Assembly (NCBI GenBank): GCA_963514095.1
Contig: OY741273.1
Span: forward strand, 18,117,465-18,181,464
Source of the DNA: Eutrigla gurnardus
Taxonomy: Eukaryota; Chordata; Actinopteri; Perciformes; Triglidae
Direction: 5' to 3'
DNA: 64,000 bases
Part shown: positions 36,490 to 49,425 of the stretch, piece after piece
How the letters are laid out: each line of letters starts with the position of its first letter
Numbering within the stretch: the first letter of the stretch is position 1
Notes under the pieces: model-generated
Told to the model about the DNA's origin: nothing
Seen by the model: only the letters and a program-made list of their open reading frames with translations
Database searches by the model: none
Position numbers and translations under genes: made by a program

Positions 36490-38155
36490 GACCCGTACTT
36501 CTTGGAGCGGGGAAACAGTGAAGTCGTATTCCACCTCCATTCCCTTCGTCTGTGAGGAAAGTGCTCTGAAATCCATTGCTATCTATTCATTGGCTGGATG
36601 ATATTCTTCTCTCATCCTCAATAAAATCTGTCTTGTCCCTTTATTCAGTCTTTAACCGTCCTGGCAGGGAGGAAATTGCTGGTGCGATTTCAGCATTCAA
36701 GAAGATGAGGGAGTAAAAGCGTAGTGTGGAATATTGGTTAAGAAAGATCAGTGTTGCTCATTATGTCAAACGTAACAGAAATAAAGGCTAATTGCGTATT
36801 AAATTACACCCTAAAACGGTCACACAGACTGTATTGCTGAGAATGAAGAGAACACACCATAACATTAGCTGACTGCTTGATAAAGACTGGAATTGAGTAA
36901 CGTCAGGAGCTGAACCTGACAAAACTTTATCTTTTAACTTTATAAAACTCTCCAGTATCTGATTGCGAAACAATTCTGCTCATTTACGCTTAGCTGATCG
37001 TTCATAGAAATGACAACACTACTCGCTTCGTTGCAGGCTTCAATTGAGCAAACTAAAGGCGGACTACACATCTGTATATGCATATGCTCACTGAGCTTTG
37101 ACTTGCAAAGTAACCCTACAGCCTTTACAATAATGCTGGGCATGCAGAGGAGCTTTCTGACCTCTGAGCCAGCGTGGGGGAATGTTTGTTTGTTTGTTTT
37201 TTAAGAAAAAAAGGAAAGTTAGCTGATGGCCCCTTTTTTAGTCACAACAGAGAGAATCTGCCTGCCTGTGTTTTCTTCAACTTAAGCCAGATCCATTTAT
37301 CAAGCAAGATGTTTGACTTTATAGACTGGAAGTCAAACGATGGATCATTGATGGGGGAATGTGTCCATGCGATTACCTCCCACACATTCATATTGTTAGA
37401 ATAGACATGGAGGCATCCATGGTGTCTAGTGGTTGGCATATTGACTTTGTAACATCTTAATTAGCCTGTGTCGGGTTCCAAGTGTTCAGAGAGGAATCGT
37501 TGCATCATATTCTGTGGATGGAAGGACAACGCAAACCTCCAGGCAACATGATGCCGCAGAAAATGCATGAAATTACTATGAGAGCTTAAACAGCACATAA
37601 CAAGGTGGCTGCATGTCTAAAAGGATGTGCCGTCACCTTTCATGCCAGATACAAGTAGACAGTGGGTACAAAACAAGTAGTTTAAGGAAACAAAACTTAA
37701 AATATGTAAACTCTTCATGAACATAACTTCACTATAACACCATGGTTGGACACGGACATGGGTTGTATGACCTTCAACCTGTCATAACTAGACTTTCTGT
37801 TTATAATACGCTGAGTGTTGCATATTCACGCAGCCGTGTTTAATGAATGTGTCCAACACAACAAAGGATCCTAATTGGATTTCCATAGGGTAAATGGACT
37901 TGATTTCATATAGCATGCCTTTCCAGTCTGCCATCTATTAAACACACACACACACTTGCTGTGGTCATTTTACCGCCTCCACCTAAAGCGCATGTTAGAG
38001 TTCATGGTCATTTCACATATTTTTTTCTGAGAGAACACGCATCTTCATCCACTCACCCACATGCTCAAGCAACGCCGCCGCATTTATGCACATTATCTAG
38101 GCAGGAGGTGATAACGCAGCATTTGTATATGGCACCATATAAGTTTAATGCTGTG
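36490..38155. other. Single-copy non-coding DNA
   Basis: Nothing recognised except a short CA run near 37942-37953. Confidence 0.4.
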
Positions 38156-38159
38156 CCTC

Positions 38160-38520
38160 GGTAGTAAATATCCACGGGAGTTAGTGTAGTCTACAGCTTA
38201 ATGGTCGACTCGGGTCACCAAGGTAAGCTTTTAGCAATGGACCTGACAGGCAGGATGAGCTTAATGGACTGGAGTTCCTCCTTAAGCAAAGTGCGCAGGC
38301 AGAGGAGCGGGCTGGGCCCCGGCTGATTGGCCGTGACCCGAGGAATAACACGGTGTCAAGGAGGCGGCGATGTCTTGCTCATGACTCAACTCGACTGAGA
38401 GCGGCTCCCTCTCCTGATTCCCATCAGCATCACCCTCTCAGCTGTGTGAGACGCTTGTGCTTAATGAGGCTCGCGAGGTAATTAGCGGCGACAGAAGCCT
38501 CGACGCACTTTTCTGCTCTC
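38160..38520. promoter_or_regulatory. GC-richer, possibly regulatory segment
   Basis: It has higher G+C and more CpG than its flanks, an ATTGG (inverted CCAAT, NF-Y type) near 38325 and a taattag homeodomain core near 38478. No frame or splice signal supports an exon. Confidence 0.25.
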
Positions 38521-38529
38521 ATGTCTTTA

Positions 38530-41510
38530 CATCCCGTCATCTCATCTCCCCTTCTCCTACCTGCTCTCCTTCATGCACTAAAAAAACAAATTGTTTTTGT
38601 CAAGAGGACAGTAGTTACTTTACCGATCCCTTGAAAACGGGCAAACGAATGATGGACAGGTCGTGCACTTGCTGCTGATGATTAACTGCAGAACACAGTC
38701 CCATAAGGGATTAAGTCAAGGTGAACGCCTTGAAATGATGAAACTTGACGCAATCTGACCCCCGGCAGGTGAAAATGTGAAAGCAGTTTTTCATCTCATC
38801 AATGTTATCGCATGTTGTTATTTAGTGCAAAAAAAGCCTGTTGTGCTTTCGTAGGAGGGAGCGGGGGGGGGGGGGAAACAAAAAATATTGTGATTTGTTC
38901 AGGCTTTCAAACATCACATTTGTAGAAATATCCGTGAAAAGCAACACTGCAAAAGTTTTCACCTTGAGGGAGGAAGTATGGTCCTGCTTCACTTTAGCTG
39001 TTAAAGTTCACCTCCCAACACTTGCCACTCATCCTGATGAACTGTCTAAGCTGAAATGGCATGTAGCCTGAGGCGGAGGTAACTGGTAAATATAAAGCCA
39101 TCGCAGGCGCAGAGGTAGGAGAGCACCAGGAATAAAAGGAAATGGTGTGTTACCGGTGTTTTCATTTATAAGGTTTGTCTGTAACAGACTCACAGAGAGC
39201 TCTTTCTCACTGCTTTCTACTGAACCTCAATGTTCATAAAGATCTGATTTTCTGAAACTTTAAAAGCTTTAAAAGCTAAAGACACCATCTCCCCCAATTA
39301 CCTTTCCGACAAGTTTATTTAGCGTTCATCGTATGTTTTCATTTCATAAAAAGGTGTAGTGATTTTTTTGTCAGAAATGTCTCAAGGCAGCTGGAATTGG
39401 CGGGGGAGGATAAAAATGTCCTCTGCACATGGATGCTTTTCCATCCTGTGCTCAGATACCGGAACAAGAGACGTGGTCTGAACCACGGAGCGTTGGTTAG
39501 TCACGCGGATGGATGGGCAGAGGTTGAGGAAGGTGGGGGAGGGGGGATGGACTTCTGAAAAGGTGTGAAGGTGGTGGAAGGTGCCAACAGTCAAAACTGG
39601 CTCAAAGCGTTGATCCTAAGTAAGCTGGGGGGTGGGGGGGGACGACGACTGGCCTTGTCCATTGCTCATTCTTGCTTCCATCTAACAACCCAGCTATCGA
39701 TTCTGTGTTTCCTAATGAGTTCTTTTGGGCCATGTGGGATTTCTTTCTGGCGATCTTCCATTTGCTGTCTTTTCTTGATGAGAGTGCAGTGCTGTTTATC
39801 CCCCTCTTTATTCATGAGTCTCCTTTTTAAAGCTTCACACAAACTTCCCCAGTGAGGTTATTTGCTCATTAGCTAATATATAATAAATTAAGTGTCAGGC
39901 AGGATTTTGTATTGGAGGGAGAAAAAAAAGAATAGTCTCACTGTCTACCATGTTGAAATTAACATGACTTACACATTACTTGCTGCCCTTCAAGACCTTT
40001 GTTTTTTGTTTATACATACACACTTTTCTAAAAAGAAGAACAGCAAATTAGACAGTAGAAATCTTCAGAAATAGAAATTGTCCTCAAAACGATGTTTTAA
40101 AAAATATGATTTTTACTGCGATAATATGACATACCTTTCAAGATTATTTTTCTGTTTGTGCGCTTTCATCAGCTCGAACCTTCATTCACTTTTAATTGTA
40201 TGCCATTATGAATACGTTTAATTGAGGTCATAGCTAGTTAAACCCATGCAGAGCTCACATTTCATACGTACCAGCGTGTATGTGATTGTAATGAAGTTTA
40301 GTGTCCTTAGTCATGTGACTCACTGTCACTAGAATTGTTAGTCAAGCATATGTGCCTTCTGCTTACAGGCAGATTATCCATTAAGAATTTAAGAATGTGT
40401 CCTCCTGCTCAATTGTCAAATTGGGATCGGTGCTTTCCCCGGCAGGAAGTTAGAGAATTCTCCGGCAATATTCATCCATCCAGTGGTGGTTTTCGTTTGA
40501 TTGCGTGGCTTGTCTGCTTACTCCTGGGTGAAGCTTTTGGATTACCTGCACACTTTTTTTGCTATCTGCCAGTGTGTCCCGCTTCATGGGAGTTGCCAAG
40601 GGTTACAGCAATGGTCAGGGATCCATTTTTTTGTTTTGCACAGAGAAGGTCAGAGAAAGTCATATTTTGGAGGAGTGATTCCCCCATGCACCATACAGTA
40701 GAGACTCTCTGCTCCCTTGACTCACCGTCTCTGACACGCATCACCATGTGACTACTTACAACATTTTCTGTGCCTCTAGTCTGTGTCAGCACGGCAGAGG
40801 ACACGAGTCAATGGACAAGGACTGACCACTGAACTGTAAAGTCTATGGGAGCTCCTGTGGGGACAGCGCTGGAGGGGCACGAGCAAGCGGACAGCGGGGA
40901 TGAGCCATCAACCAGGGCTGTACCTGATATTTTGACAGCTTAAGGTGATGGGCGTCACTTCAGTGTCAGACGCAGATGGAGGAGGTGGTTGACGAGCGCA
41001 TTCAAAGAGGAAGGATTTGATTTTGCATAATCGATCTCAGGTAATTAAAGTAAATACTATGGTAGGTCAATAAACAGTGTTGAAAATATGGTATACGTGT
41101 TATTTCACACTTTCAGTCATTAAAAGTGCTCTTTTATGTACGCAATATACTTTTCTTTGTTCCGATACTGAACTATTGTTTAGGAAAACATTCTTGTCAT
41201 GGCAATGTCTTTTTCTCTAAGGGAAACGTATCTTAGTGATCTGAGAACTGGACCTCGCAGACCGTGTCTGGATGTTTTCTTCATTTTCTGCTGATGGAGT
41301 CAAGTGAAGACAACAAGCAACACTCCACTGTCTGCTACCGCCCACCAGTATCTGGCTTGTTGCTAATGATGCATGTGTGGGACTACTGTATAGGATCCAG
41401 GATGTCTTGAGGAATCCATTCATGTGTCTGCTTTATTGTGTAGGCGATACACAAGGTTGGAAATTGACATGCAGCTATTATACATTAAGGTTAAACAAGT
41501 TAAGTGCCTG
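38530..41510. other. Single-copy non-coding DNA
   Basis: Contains a G13 run (38863-38875) and G-rich stretches at 39530-39545 and 39628-39640. The frame at 40335-40751 is open for 138 codons but shows no domain and no plausible splice sites. Confidence 0.4.
38863..38875. repeat. Poly-G tract
   Basis: Thirteen consecutive G. Confidence 0.9.
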
Positions 41511-41512
41511 AG

Positions 41513-41535
41513 AAAAAAAACACACACACACACAC
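41513..41535. repeat. A-run plus (CA)n
   Basis: Eight A followed by about seven CA units. Confidence 0.9.
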
Positions 41536-41539
41536 GTTC

Positions 41540-44500
41540 GGTCAACTCATTTAAATCAAGCAATCTTTGTATTTTAATATAAAATTGCTATTCATTTCGC
41601 AAATCCACATTTCAGGCTGGACATCAACATTACCGTTAAAGCTTGCAATGACTCGCATTCCTGCTCCTTTGATACAGGAGTGAAAAAAAAAATTTAAACC
41701 CACACGGGCTATTTAAGAAAGGATGCGTGACACACACCCACACAGACAAGGACGCGTGCACACCCACATTCGCAAATGTCAGAAGTGCAATGAGCTACTT
41801 ATTAGAGAATAGGGCCCACAGAGAAGCCCTGCTTTAATTAATTTTCTGCCTGCCGGTGACAAGGAGAGGAGAGGGAATCGTGGTCAATTTGGTTTGGAAA
41901 TCTTCAGTCCAGTCGAAAGTGGCTGTCTAGAGTTTACTTCTGTAAAACTTGAGTATATTAACGATTTGAAATGTCACAAAGCAGCATTTATATTACTGCG
42001 AGTAATTCAGTTGTATGCTTACTGCCAACATAATAATGTACCAATGTTACAATCTCAGAAATCCCAGTATGACATTAGCACCAATTTACTCTGGAGTCAG
42101 ATTAGATTGCACCTCAAACTGGGCAGCTTTGGCATGGACCATGAGCGATAGACCATCAGCTGAACCGGCCCTCTAAGGCCTCGTGTCCGACTATTGAGTC
42201 TCTGTAGCCCTCATTAGGTCCGTATTAACTGGACACATCTTCTATCCTCGGAAACAGGACGACACCATTTCAAGACACTTCCAGCCCAACATATAAAACA
42301 CAATTAAACACAGACTGCTTCCTAAGACTTCCCTATATTCTCCAAAAACTGATGGAGGCATTACGTTTGCGTGCTGGGAGAAATATGGGAGATGAAATGG
42401 AGGACCAAAGAGGCTTTTTGCACTTATTCATGGTTGTGTTGTAGACGGGACGCAGTCCTATTTGAGGATTGTCACTGTCAAACATAAACACGACAACCAG
42501 GTTGGATTTTTCTGCAGCCGTTAATTAGCCAAAAATGAAGTGCTTTTTGATGTTGGTGGAGGCTAAGAGCAGTGGTAGTTTAACCTTGTATAGTTTGTAA
42601 GGAATGAAATTAAGTTTACAGGTTAAACTTCAAAATGCTCGAACAAACGATGACAGAACAGCCATGTTCATCTTCAGTTCATTATACTGTTTATCCTCGA
42701 GGCAGCATAAACAGTTTGGCTCATTAATCAAAGTCAACGCATTCTTGGAAGTAAACTTGAGGTCGGTGTAAGAGGAGCACGGCAAGACAAATTAGGCTTG
42801 AAATCTGTAATGAGACGAAACTTATTAACTAAAACAAAGCTTTACAGCATTTTATGTGAAAGATTTATTATAAATTTTGGCTCTTTTATCAAGCATTAGT
42901 ACCTGTTTGCTGTAATGGTTTAACTTAGAAAGTTGGAATGTACAAATGCGTATTTTGCTCAGGGCTATGCACACACAAGGATTACACACGTTCAAAATGT
43001 TCTCATAAAGAGTGCATTGATAGTTACACTGTTTATTTGCAAATTTTTTGTCAGCTGTACAATTTAGGAATTTTGTCAACTTCCTAAAAAATACTATATA
43101 AATACACTTTCCTTAGGTATGACTGCATTTGAAGGTCAGGAGTTGCGTCGGTATAAAGCAGGTTTATTACAGTAAAAACTAAATAAAGATCAAATTCAAT
43201 ATTTGTTGGAGCTGGAACTATATACGTTCCCTATAAAACTGAATTCAGTTGTAGTGTTTAATTGAATTAAAACTTGTTACTTGTAAAACAATCCAGCCTC
43301 TCTCAATCTCCAGTTTTGCATCTTAAATTGCTAATCTGAGTACAACCAACGAGCAGCGAATGGAAGAGGAAACCTTGGTCTGGGGACAGAAATACACCAG
43401 CCAAAGGGTTCTGATAATAAAAGTAAATGAGCGTAATACAACACTGTGTTTAAGCCAATTTCCTGTCAAGGTCCAATAAACAGTGTAGAATGCTCTTAAA
43501 ATAAATAACATCCCTGTCTGTAGTTCTACAAGTCCTTGTTGAGAAAAGCCGTTTGGATTGGCTAATAATTCCGTTTCAGCTCACGTTGCCATGGATTTAC
43601 TTCATTCTGGATGAATCCCTCCATCACTGTGGAACATAGTGAACTATGTTTAGGGTACGGAGAAAAAAAAAGGAGGCCCATAACTGATGTCAGCCCCTAC
43701 CACGTACTGATAATGTTTTCATACCAATCAAAGCGTCAGTGGTAGGTGGTTTTGATTTAATAATTCAGGGGCCCCAGAGCTAGGCCCTGACTGATATTTT
43801 TGATATACCATCCCTGAACCTGGGACAAACCTGGGACAAACTACATGCCAACAACTGATAGACTGTGTCTCGTTTCTACAGACAGCTGTAAATTGAAGTA
43901 GCAAGTCATGCAAGTAGGCTTGGTGATACAACTTTAAGCCCAAAGGCTACTGTTGCATCAGCAGGACGTGCTGCACAGCATCAAAACAAGATGCACATTT
44001 ATACAACAACACTGTTTTGTGCAGGGGCTCGGCACACATCTCATTAAATCATGCTTGGCAGGGACACAAATCAGAAGTACTATCAAGTTGGCATGGCAGC
44101 GCTTGAATAGAGAGCCCGGGTCTCCTTGAAAAGAAAAGTATTCAATCCGAGCATCTTTGCATCACATCTGGAGCTGTGCATATCCTCACTAGCCATGTTC
44201 AGGGAGATTTCTCCATGACGACAACGGTTATTCTTTTGCTCTTCTTTATAAAGATGATTAAAACTTAACAAATAGCATTAACATGTTGTCAACTGTACGT
44301 TGGACAGCTAAGACAGATTGTCTTAGGCCTGCTAATTTTCACTAAAGGTGTGTCAATATACACCATGTCTGCAAACATCTGAGAAAATGATTAACTCTCG
44401 ATATGCAACACGTTCTGAAAAATAAATCTTTAGAAATACACTGCCTTCTCCCCGACTGGCAGACACTGCTCCCCTCTGCCAGTTTATACAGAAAGGACCA

Positions 44501-45000
44501 CACCAGTACTACAACATGGCCTATGCTGGTTTTAATCCATCACGGCAGTGCTGTCAACAACCTGGCTCTAGGAGGGGAGACCAGATGGGAATTTTAACTC
44601 AAACATGTAGTACAAACGGTTACATTGTGCAACGTAACTGAATACATAGTAGCCCATTTATATTGGCAGCACATTATTGCATATGGCACATTTTCTAAAT
44701 ATTGAAATTAATAGGCACCATTCATGGCACTGAATTCAGGAGTCAAGTCTGGCATGTGTTTTTATATTGAAGGTTTCTGCAAATGCAATATTAAGTTAAA
44801 GTTCATCAACTATTAGGTTATAGTTCACAAAATGGGCTTAATTGTCGATATCCAGACAAATGTAGAATAGCTCGTGTAAAGCATCATAGAGAATGTTACA
44901 GGAGCTTTTGAAGGTTAATGCATGTGTAAATCAGATTTATATTGTTAACTGTAGTTGTTGCCTTTTTTATTTGTGTGTATAATGTACAAGAATCTGGTTT
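41540..45000. other. Single-copy non-coding DNA
   Basis: AT-rich. An 11-bp tandem word (acctgggacaa) occurs at 43818-43839. No gene supported. Confidence 0.4.
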
Positions 45001-45003
45001 AGG

Positions 45004-45006
<3 letters not shown>

Positions 45007-45071
<65 letters not shown>
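45007..45071. repeat. (AAT)n microsatellite
   Basis: About 65 bp of uninterrupted trinucleotide repeat, the longest such array in the window. Confidence 0.98.
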
Positions 45072-45072
<1 letters not shown>

Positions 45073-45578
45073 GATAAAGCCTGTTCATTGTTTCAGCATA
45101 ATGGATGTGTCAGGGTCAGGTCTAGAAAATAGCAGAGCTGAACAGCAGAGGTTACCTAGGAAACATTAGAATTCTAAACAGACTAACATTGGGAGGAATT
45201 ACAGCATATTTTGCTACAATGTTCTGAAAAGTGAAGTATTTAGTTTAAAAAGACAATGCCAAAATGTTAATTATTAACAGCACAGCAGGATCATAGCTTC
45301 TACTCTTCAGGAGGGTTCGGCGTGTTTACATCCTTTGGCAGACTTTAAATTAGGTGATGCCAGCAGAAGTTTGGGTTGTGTAGTACTCCAGTGTTTGATC
45401 GTTTTTTACGAAATAAAAGTTTGTTTGTTTTTTCAGAAAAATATCGACTGCCAACTGAAAAAACACAACTTGTATATTTAAAAACAATCATTGTAAACCT
45501 CCTAATCACCATAAACAAACCCTGCTCCTCAATGAGAACAACCATTTAAGACTTTAGATAGCAGCCAACTGACCACTG

Positions 45579-45629
45579 ACTACTTTTGTATGACGTGGTG
45601 ATCGGATCATCACATCATACAAAAGTAGT
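45579..45629. repeat. 24-bp-arm palindrome, 3-base spacer
   Basis: The left arm (45579-45602) begins ACTACTTTTGTATGA; the right arm (45606-45629) ends TCATACAAAAGTAGT. The arms pair over 24 positions with two mismatches, one of which is a G-U wobble in a plus-strand transcript. The loop is cgg. This is the longest palindrome I found. It is shorter than a usual microRNA precursor and has no flanking target duplication that I can see. Confidence 0.9.
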
Positions 45630-45634
45630 TCCAT

Positions 45635-47500
45635 CACAGACATTTCTAGTTGAAATTGTCATTCCAGATCTAAAAAATCCCAAAACTAAGTGTGTATATT
45701 GCGTCCACCTACAAAGCCCAACAAAACTAACACCACAAACCAAAAAAATTATAATTGAAACAATGAGCTTGACAAAATGGTTAATTTGAACCCAGCCGGG
45801 CTCCCGTTTGTCACAAACTGTCTGAGGGAATGTGAAGCACGGATGTGTGACATGTGTGTCGTGGAAGTGTTGAAGGGGCAAAAGCAAGTGATGCAGGCTG
45901 GATGATGGTGTTGGGAAGAAGAGGCTTACCTGGTAAACAGAGTCTCCACACACCAGGCTGTCAGGGTTGTCACATTGCATATGTCAATGAAGATAGATGT
46001 AATCCAAAATAGCCATCTTTGGAAATACAGAGAGAGAAAAGTTTTGTATAGCACACACACACACAAAGAAAAAAAAACCAAAGCGTTCCTGAACCAGATC
46101 AACATCTTGAAGACAAAGCACTCTTCAGAGATTCATTTCATGTACACAAAAAGGGCAGGAAGCATCAGAGGAATCTCAAAACTATATTCCTCCACTCAGC
46201 CCGGTGTGCAAGGGAGCGGCACATTGAATGAACAGAAATGTATAGCGTTCGGATGCAATGAATCCCCATTAGAGCTCAAAACTAAGAAAATAAACCAATA
46301 TAAACACAGAAGTCCCAAAAGAAAGTGCAAGCGCTTTCAGTTAAAAACACACATTCAAAAATGGAAACAAACCATCTCAGACCACAAATCAAAGGCACAG
46401 TCTACATTGTCCACATCTCTGCCAGCTGTTGGAAACAATGGTGTAGCTGCACCGAGTGCCTCAGGCTACAGATTTACCCGACTTCACTGCACCTTATCCT
46501 CATACCCAGAACAAAATATATAACTCCATGACGCTTTGTCAATGCCTGGCAAAATAACCCACATAACAATTGAAAAGTGACTCATGAGCTATTCTGGTCT
46601 GCCAGCAACGCAAGCAATTATAAATAAAGTTTGTGACAATGCGTTGACTAAAACCCACAAGGAGAGGACTCAGATGAAGTCGGAAGACTGGCGCAGTTGA
46701 GTGATTTGTTGAAGGTACGTACTGAAAGCAGGAGAGCGGTCGGCATCTACAGGGGCAGACGGACAGAAGCTCAACAGAACACAGCATAGCAACTTAAATG
46801 GAAGGCCTGAGTGCAACATGGACTGGCCTATAAGCTAGCAGGCTGATGAGGAGCTAGAAGCAGGTGAGGGAGTGGACTGCAGAGCTGTTTGGGGATGTGG
46901 GAACAGGTTTGTATGGGTGGGGCAAACAAGTCATGGGGGAAAGGAGGGAAAGTCTGAGGTCACCTGGTGGACAGACGGAGAATAGCAACGAGGATAGACA
47001 GACTGAGATATTACGTTTGTCTCTGTAGGTTCTTCACTACCCTCATTATCTGATACATTTGAACTATAAAAAAAACATTGCTTCATAAAAAGCATGGCAA
47101 AGATTTAATTTAGCTTCATTATGCCCAACATCTAGTATTAACAAAATGTCAGATTTACAGTTTCAGCAGAGAGTAAGGAACCATCCGTACTGAGCGGTTT
47201 AAATGAGCTACGCCGTAGCAGTGTTTCAGTTGCACTACACTACGAGGTCTGACGGAGCAGTTAGACTAAGACATCCTCTGCTAAATTGGCATCCCTGGTG
47301 TGTTGAGTGGGAACTGGCAGGCTGGCAGGGCAAGGAAGTAATGGAAGCTGAAAAAGGCTGTGTTGATTTGATAAATACTTTTTACAGTGCTGGCGATGCT
47401 CTGCTAAGCAACGGCGACCCCCCAGTGCGATGGCATATGTTAATAAAGAGCACTGCAGGACGTCCTCTACATCCTAATCTGCTGGTGTCAAAATGAATTC
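45635..47500. other. Non-coding DNA, possibly with degraded repeat
   Basis: It contains the longest open frame of the window (45975-46523, 182 codons), which is lysine/serine-rich and lacks any recognisable domain. 46700-47000 is purine-rich (gatgaggagctagaagcagg style) and may be an old dispersed repeat, which I cannot confirm from a single copy. Confidence 0.35.
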
Positions 47501-47501
47501 T

Positions 47502-47502
<1 letters not shown>

Positions 47503-47533
<31 letters not shown>
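47503..47533. repeat. (GT)n microsatellite
   Basis: About 15 GT units; the first of two arrays 30 bp apart. Confidence 0.97.
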
Positions 47534-47538
<5 letters not shown>

Positions 47539-47562
47539 CACATCTCACATATCAGCTCTGAG

Positions 47563-47563
<1 letters not shown>

Positions 47564-47601
<38 letters not shown>
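47564..47601. repeat. (GT)n microsatellite
   Basis: About 19 GT units; the second array of the pair. Confidence 0.97.
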
Positions 47602-47602
<1 letters not shown>

Positions 47603-47604
47603 AC

Positions 47605-48415
47605 GAGCGTTCCTACGTGCCCGTTCTTGTTTATGCACGTGGCGAATGTGTGCACACACAGGGTAGTGACAGGCTGCATATCAATTTTTCTTCATTTGAA
47701 TACGCCGCTTATTGGGCGATGGCAGTGATAATTACCTGTTGTGCAGTGAGTAGGGCACGGGCTCCCACTGGGCCTCTCTTTGTCAGCCCGGGTCACTGGA
47801 TCTGAACACAGTACAGCGGAGTATCCTCCACTGGGGACTAGTGAGACATGGCAGCACAGCACGAGTCCAGGCTTTCCTTCACCAGACGTCAGACAGTCCC
47901 TGGTGGCACGCGAGGGCCATCATATCCAATGACACGGGAAAAATGTGTTTTAACATCTGGGTTATTTTCAGCAGCAACGTGACAATTTCTGCACAATAGT
48001 AAAGATGTCTTCCAGCCACAAGCTGTTGTGTCAAGAAGAAAAAGAGAATAGAATCAAGACGGACAGCTTCTGAATGTGGAATTCTGAATGTGTTGACCGA
48101 AACAAACTGAAGTGAGGATTTCAGCTGACAGTGTGTTAGCATGATCCCCCTCAGACGTGGATGCCTGATTCCTCATGTTGCTGTAACCCTGTTGAAATTT
48201 ATACATTAGAATATAAATAATGAGATCATAGTTGAATAAATAGAATTTAAGGTTAAAATGTTAAGATTCATTGACCAGCAATGTTTTCCTATTAGAGAAA
48301 TGCATATTGGGTAATGTTTAGTGAATATAGCATTTAAAATGTTGTGAAATAATATATGTGAAAATTCTTTAAATATGCCTGTAAGAATAGGATGAAAGAG
48401 TTACACAAATGTGTT
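47605..48415. other. Non-coding DNA, AT-rich toward the right
   Basis: No gene. 48180-48415 is strongly AT-rich and borders the CpG-rich segment that follows; it may belong to the same inserted unit. Confidence 0.35.
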
Positions 48416-48420
48416 GTGGA

Positions 48421-49020
48421 TTTATTTTTTTCATGAACGTTTGTGAATGAGCCAATCACATTCGAGGAGAGAGGACGAGGAAGTGAGTGGAGAAACGTGA
48501 GAAAAACGTAGGCGGAAGAAAAGAGTTCGGGAGAGAGCGACGATCAAAAAGACGCGAGAAGAGTGTTGTCTGCTTAGAAGTGGAGCACAAAGTATTACGT
48601 TTAACGTCTACACCATTTGTAGTGAAAGCATTCAACAAGGACTCTTAGAGAAATGGTAGTAGTTCTGTCAGTTTGAGTGAACTGCTCAGCACAGGAAGAC
48701 AGAAAGAAGTTTAAGTTAGCTGCTGACTTAGTAAGTAATGCTTTTGCATGGATTTTGCTAACAAGCTAGCGATTAGCAACCTCGATTAGTAAAGCCTGTG
48801 TGGAACGACGGTGAACACAAAGATCCCAAAGGAGCCGGATAGCGTTGCCGAATGGTGGACTTTGCCGAGATCGTCAACTGCGTGAGTCTTCTCTTCAGCG
48901 CCGTGAACGTTCTCTTCAGCCACGTGTTTTTCCTCGACATCTCTTCGCCTACTACTCCTGCTGCCTTGGAACCTGCGCGCGTGAAGCTACATTCCCATTG
49001 AGAAAAGGTACCATTATTTT
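48421..49020 (+). promoter_or_regulatory. CpG-rich segment with CCAAT box: promoter or LTR-like
   Basis: I count about 32 CpG in these 600 bp, near the number expected without CpG depletion, while neighbouring DNA is CpG-poor. A CCAAT box (48452-48456) lies at its start, an E-box CACGTG at 48921-48926, and a good splice-donor word GTGAGT at 48882-48887. A 49-codon frame (ATG 48852 to TGA 49001) starts MVDFAEIVNC and resembles no protein I know; the donor would cut it after that cysteine. The segment could be an unmethylated promoter with a first exon. Flanking AT-rich DNA and a nearby MITE fit equally well with the regulatory part of an LTR retrotransposon or solo LTR, though I found no clean terminal direct repeats. 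Confidence 0.4.
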
Positions 49021-49425
49021 GTTTTGGCCTGTGTGGTGAAGCAGCCATTTTGTTTAAGGCTACAACAAACACAAGCTGCATTCAGGCCTGCATCATTTGA
49101 ACTGAGTATTTTGAATTGGAATAGGCTAGTTTATTGCCGGCTATTTTATTTTCTTGGGCCCATATTTTTTGAAAAGCATTTCCTGAACTGAATACTTTTC
49201 TACTACTAAGTAAATCTTTATACTTCTTTTATAGAAAAGTTGTGTTTAATGACTACTAAGTTGATGTTTTATGTTAAGTGAGACAAGTAATTCCAGTAAG
49301 TAATTCCATAGAAATTCTAGTGAATGGTAACACGTCATCTGATGCTTAGATGTGATTTAAGTGAAAGACATTTACATGCATGGTTTAGATTAAGTATTAA
49401 TAAAATAAGTAAGAGTATTTAATTT
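49021..49425. other. AT-rich non-coding DNA
   Basis: It follows the CpG-rich block and may be part of the same transposon-like unit. The tract gccattttg at about 49042 resembles a YY1 core. No coding potential seen. Confidence 0.3.

Noticed and set aside
40861..40870. RE1 right half (ggacagcgc)
   Set aside because: Left half is absent at canonical or slightly widened spacing.
45930..46016. Minus-strand segment with good donor (CAG|GTAAGC) and acceptor (tttccaaag)
   Set aside because: Only 87 nt with one open frame and no recognisable peptide. The attractive CDNPDSLVCGDSVYQ string lies in another frame that has a stop just upstream and no acceptor to bypass it.
45975..46523. Longest open frame (182 codons, plus strand)
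   Set aside because: Lysine/serine-rich translation of AT- and A-rich DNA, no domain, no splice or promoter context; consistent with chance.
46700..47000. Purine-rich stretch as a named LTR or LINE
   Set aside because: Looks repeat-like in style, but no second copy, termini or coding remnants are visible in the window.
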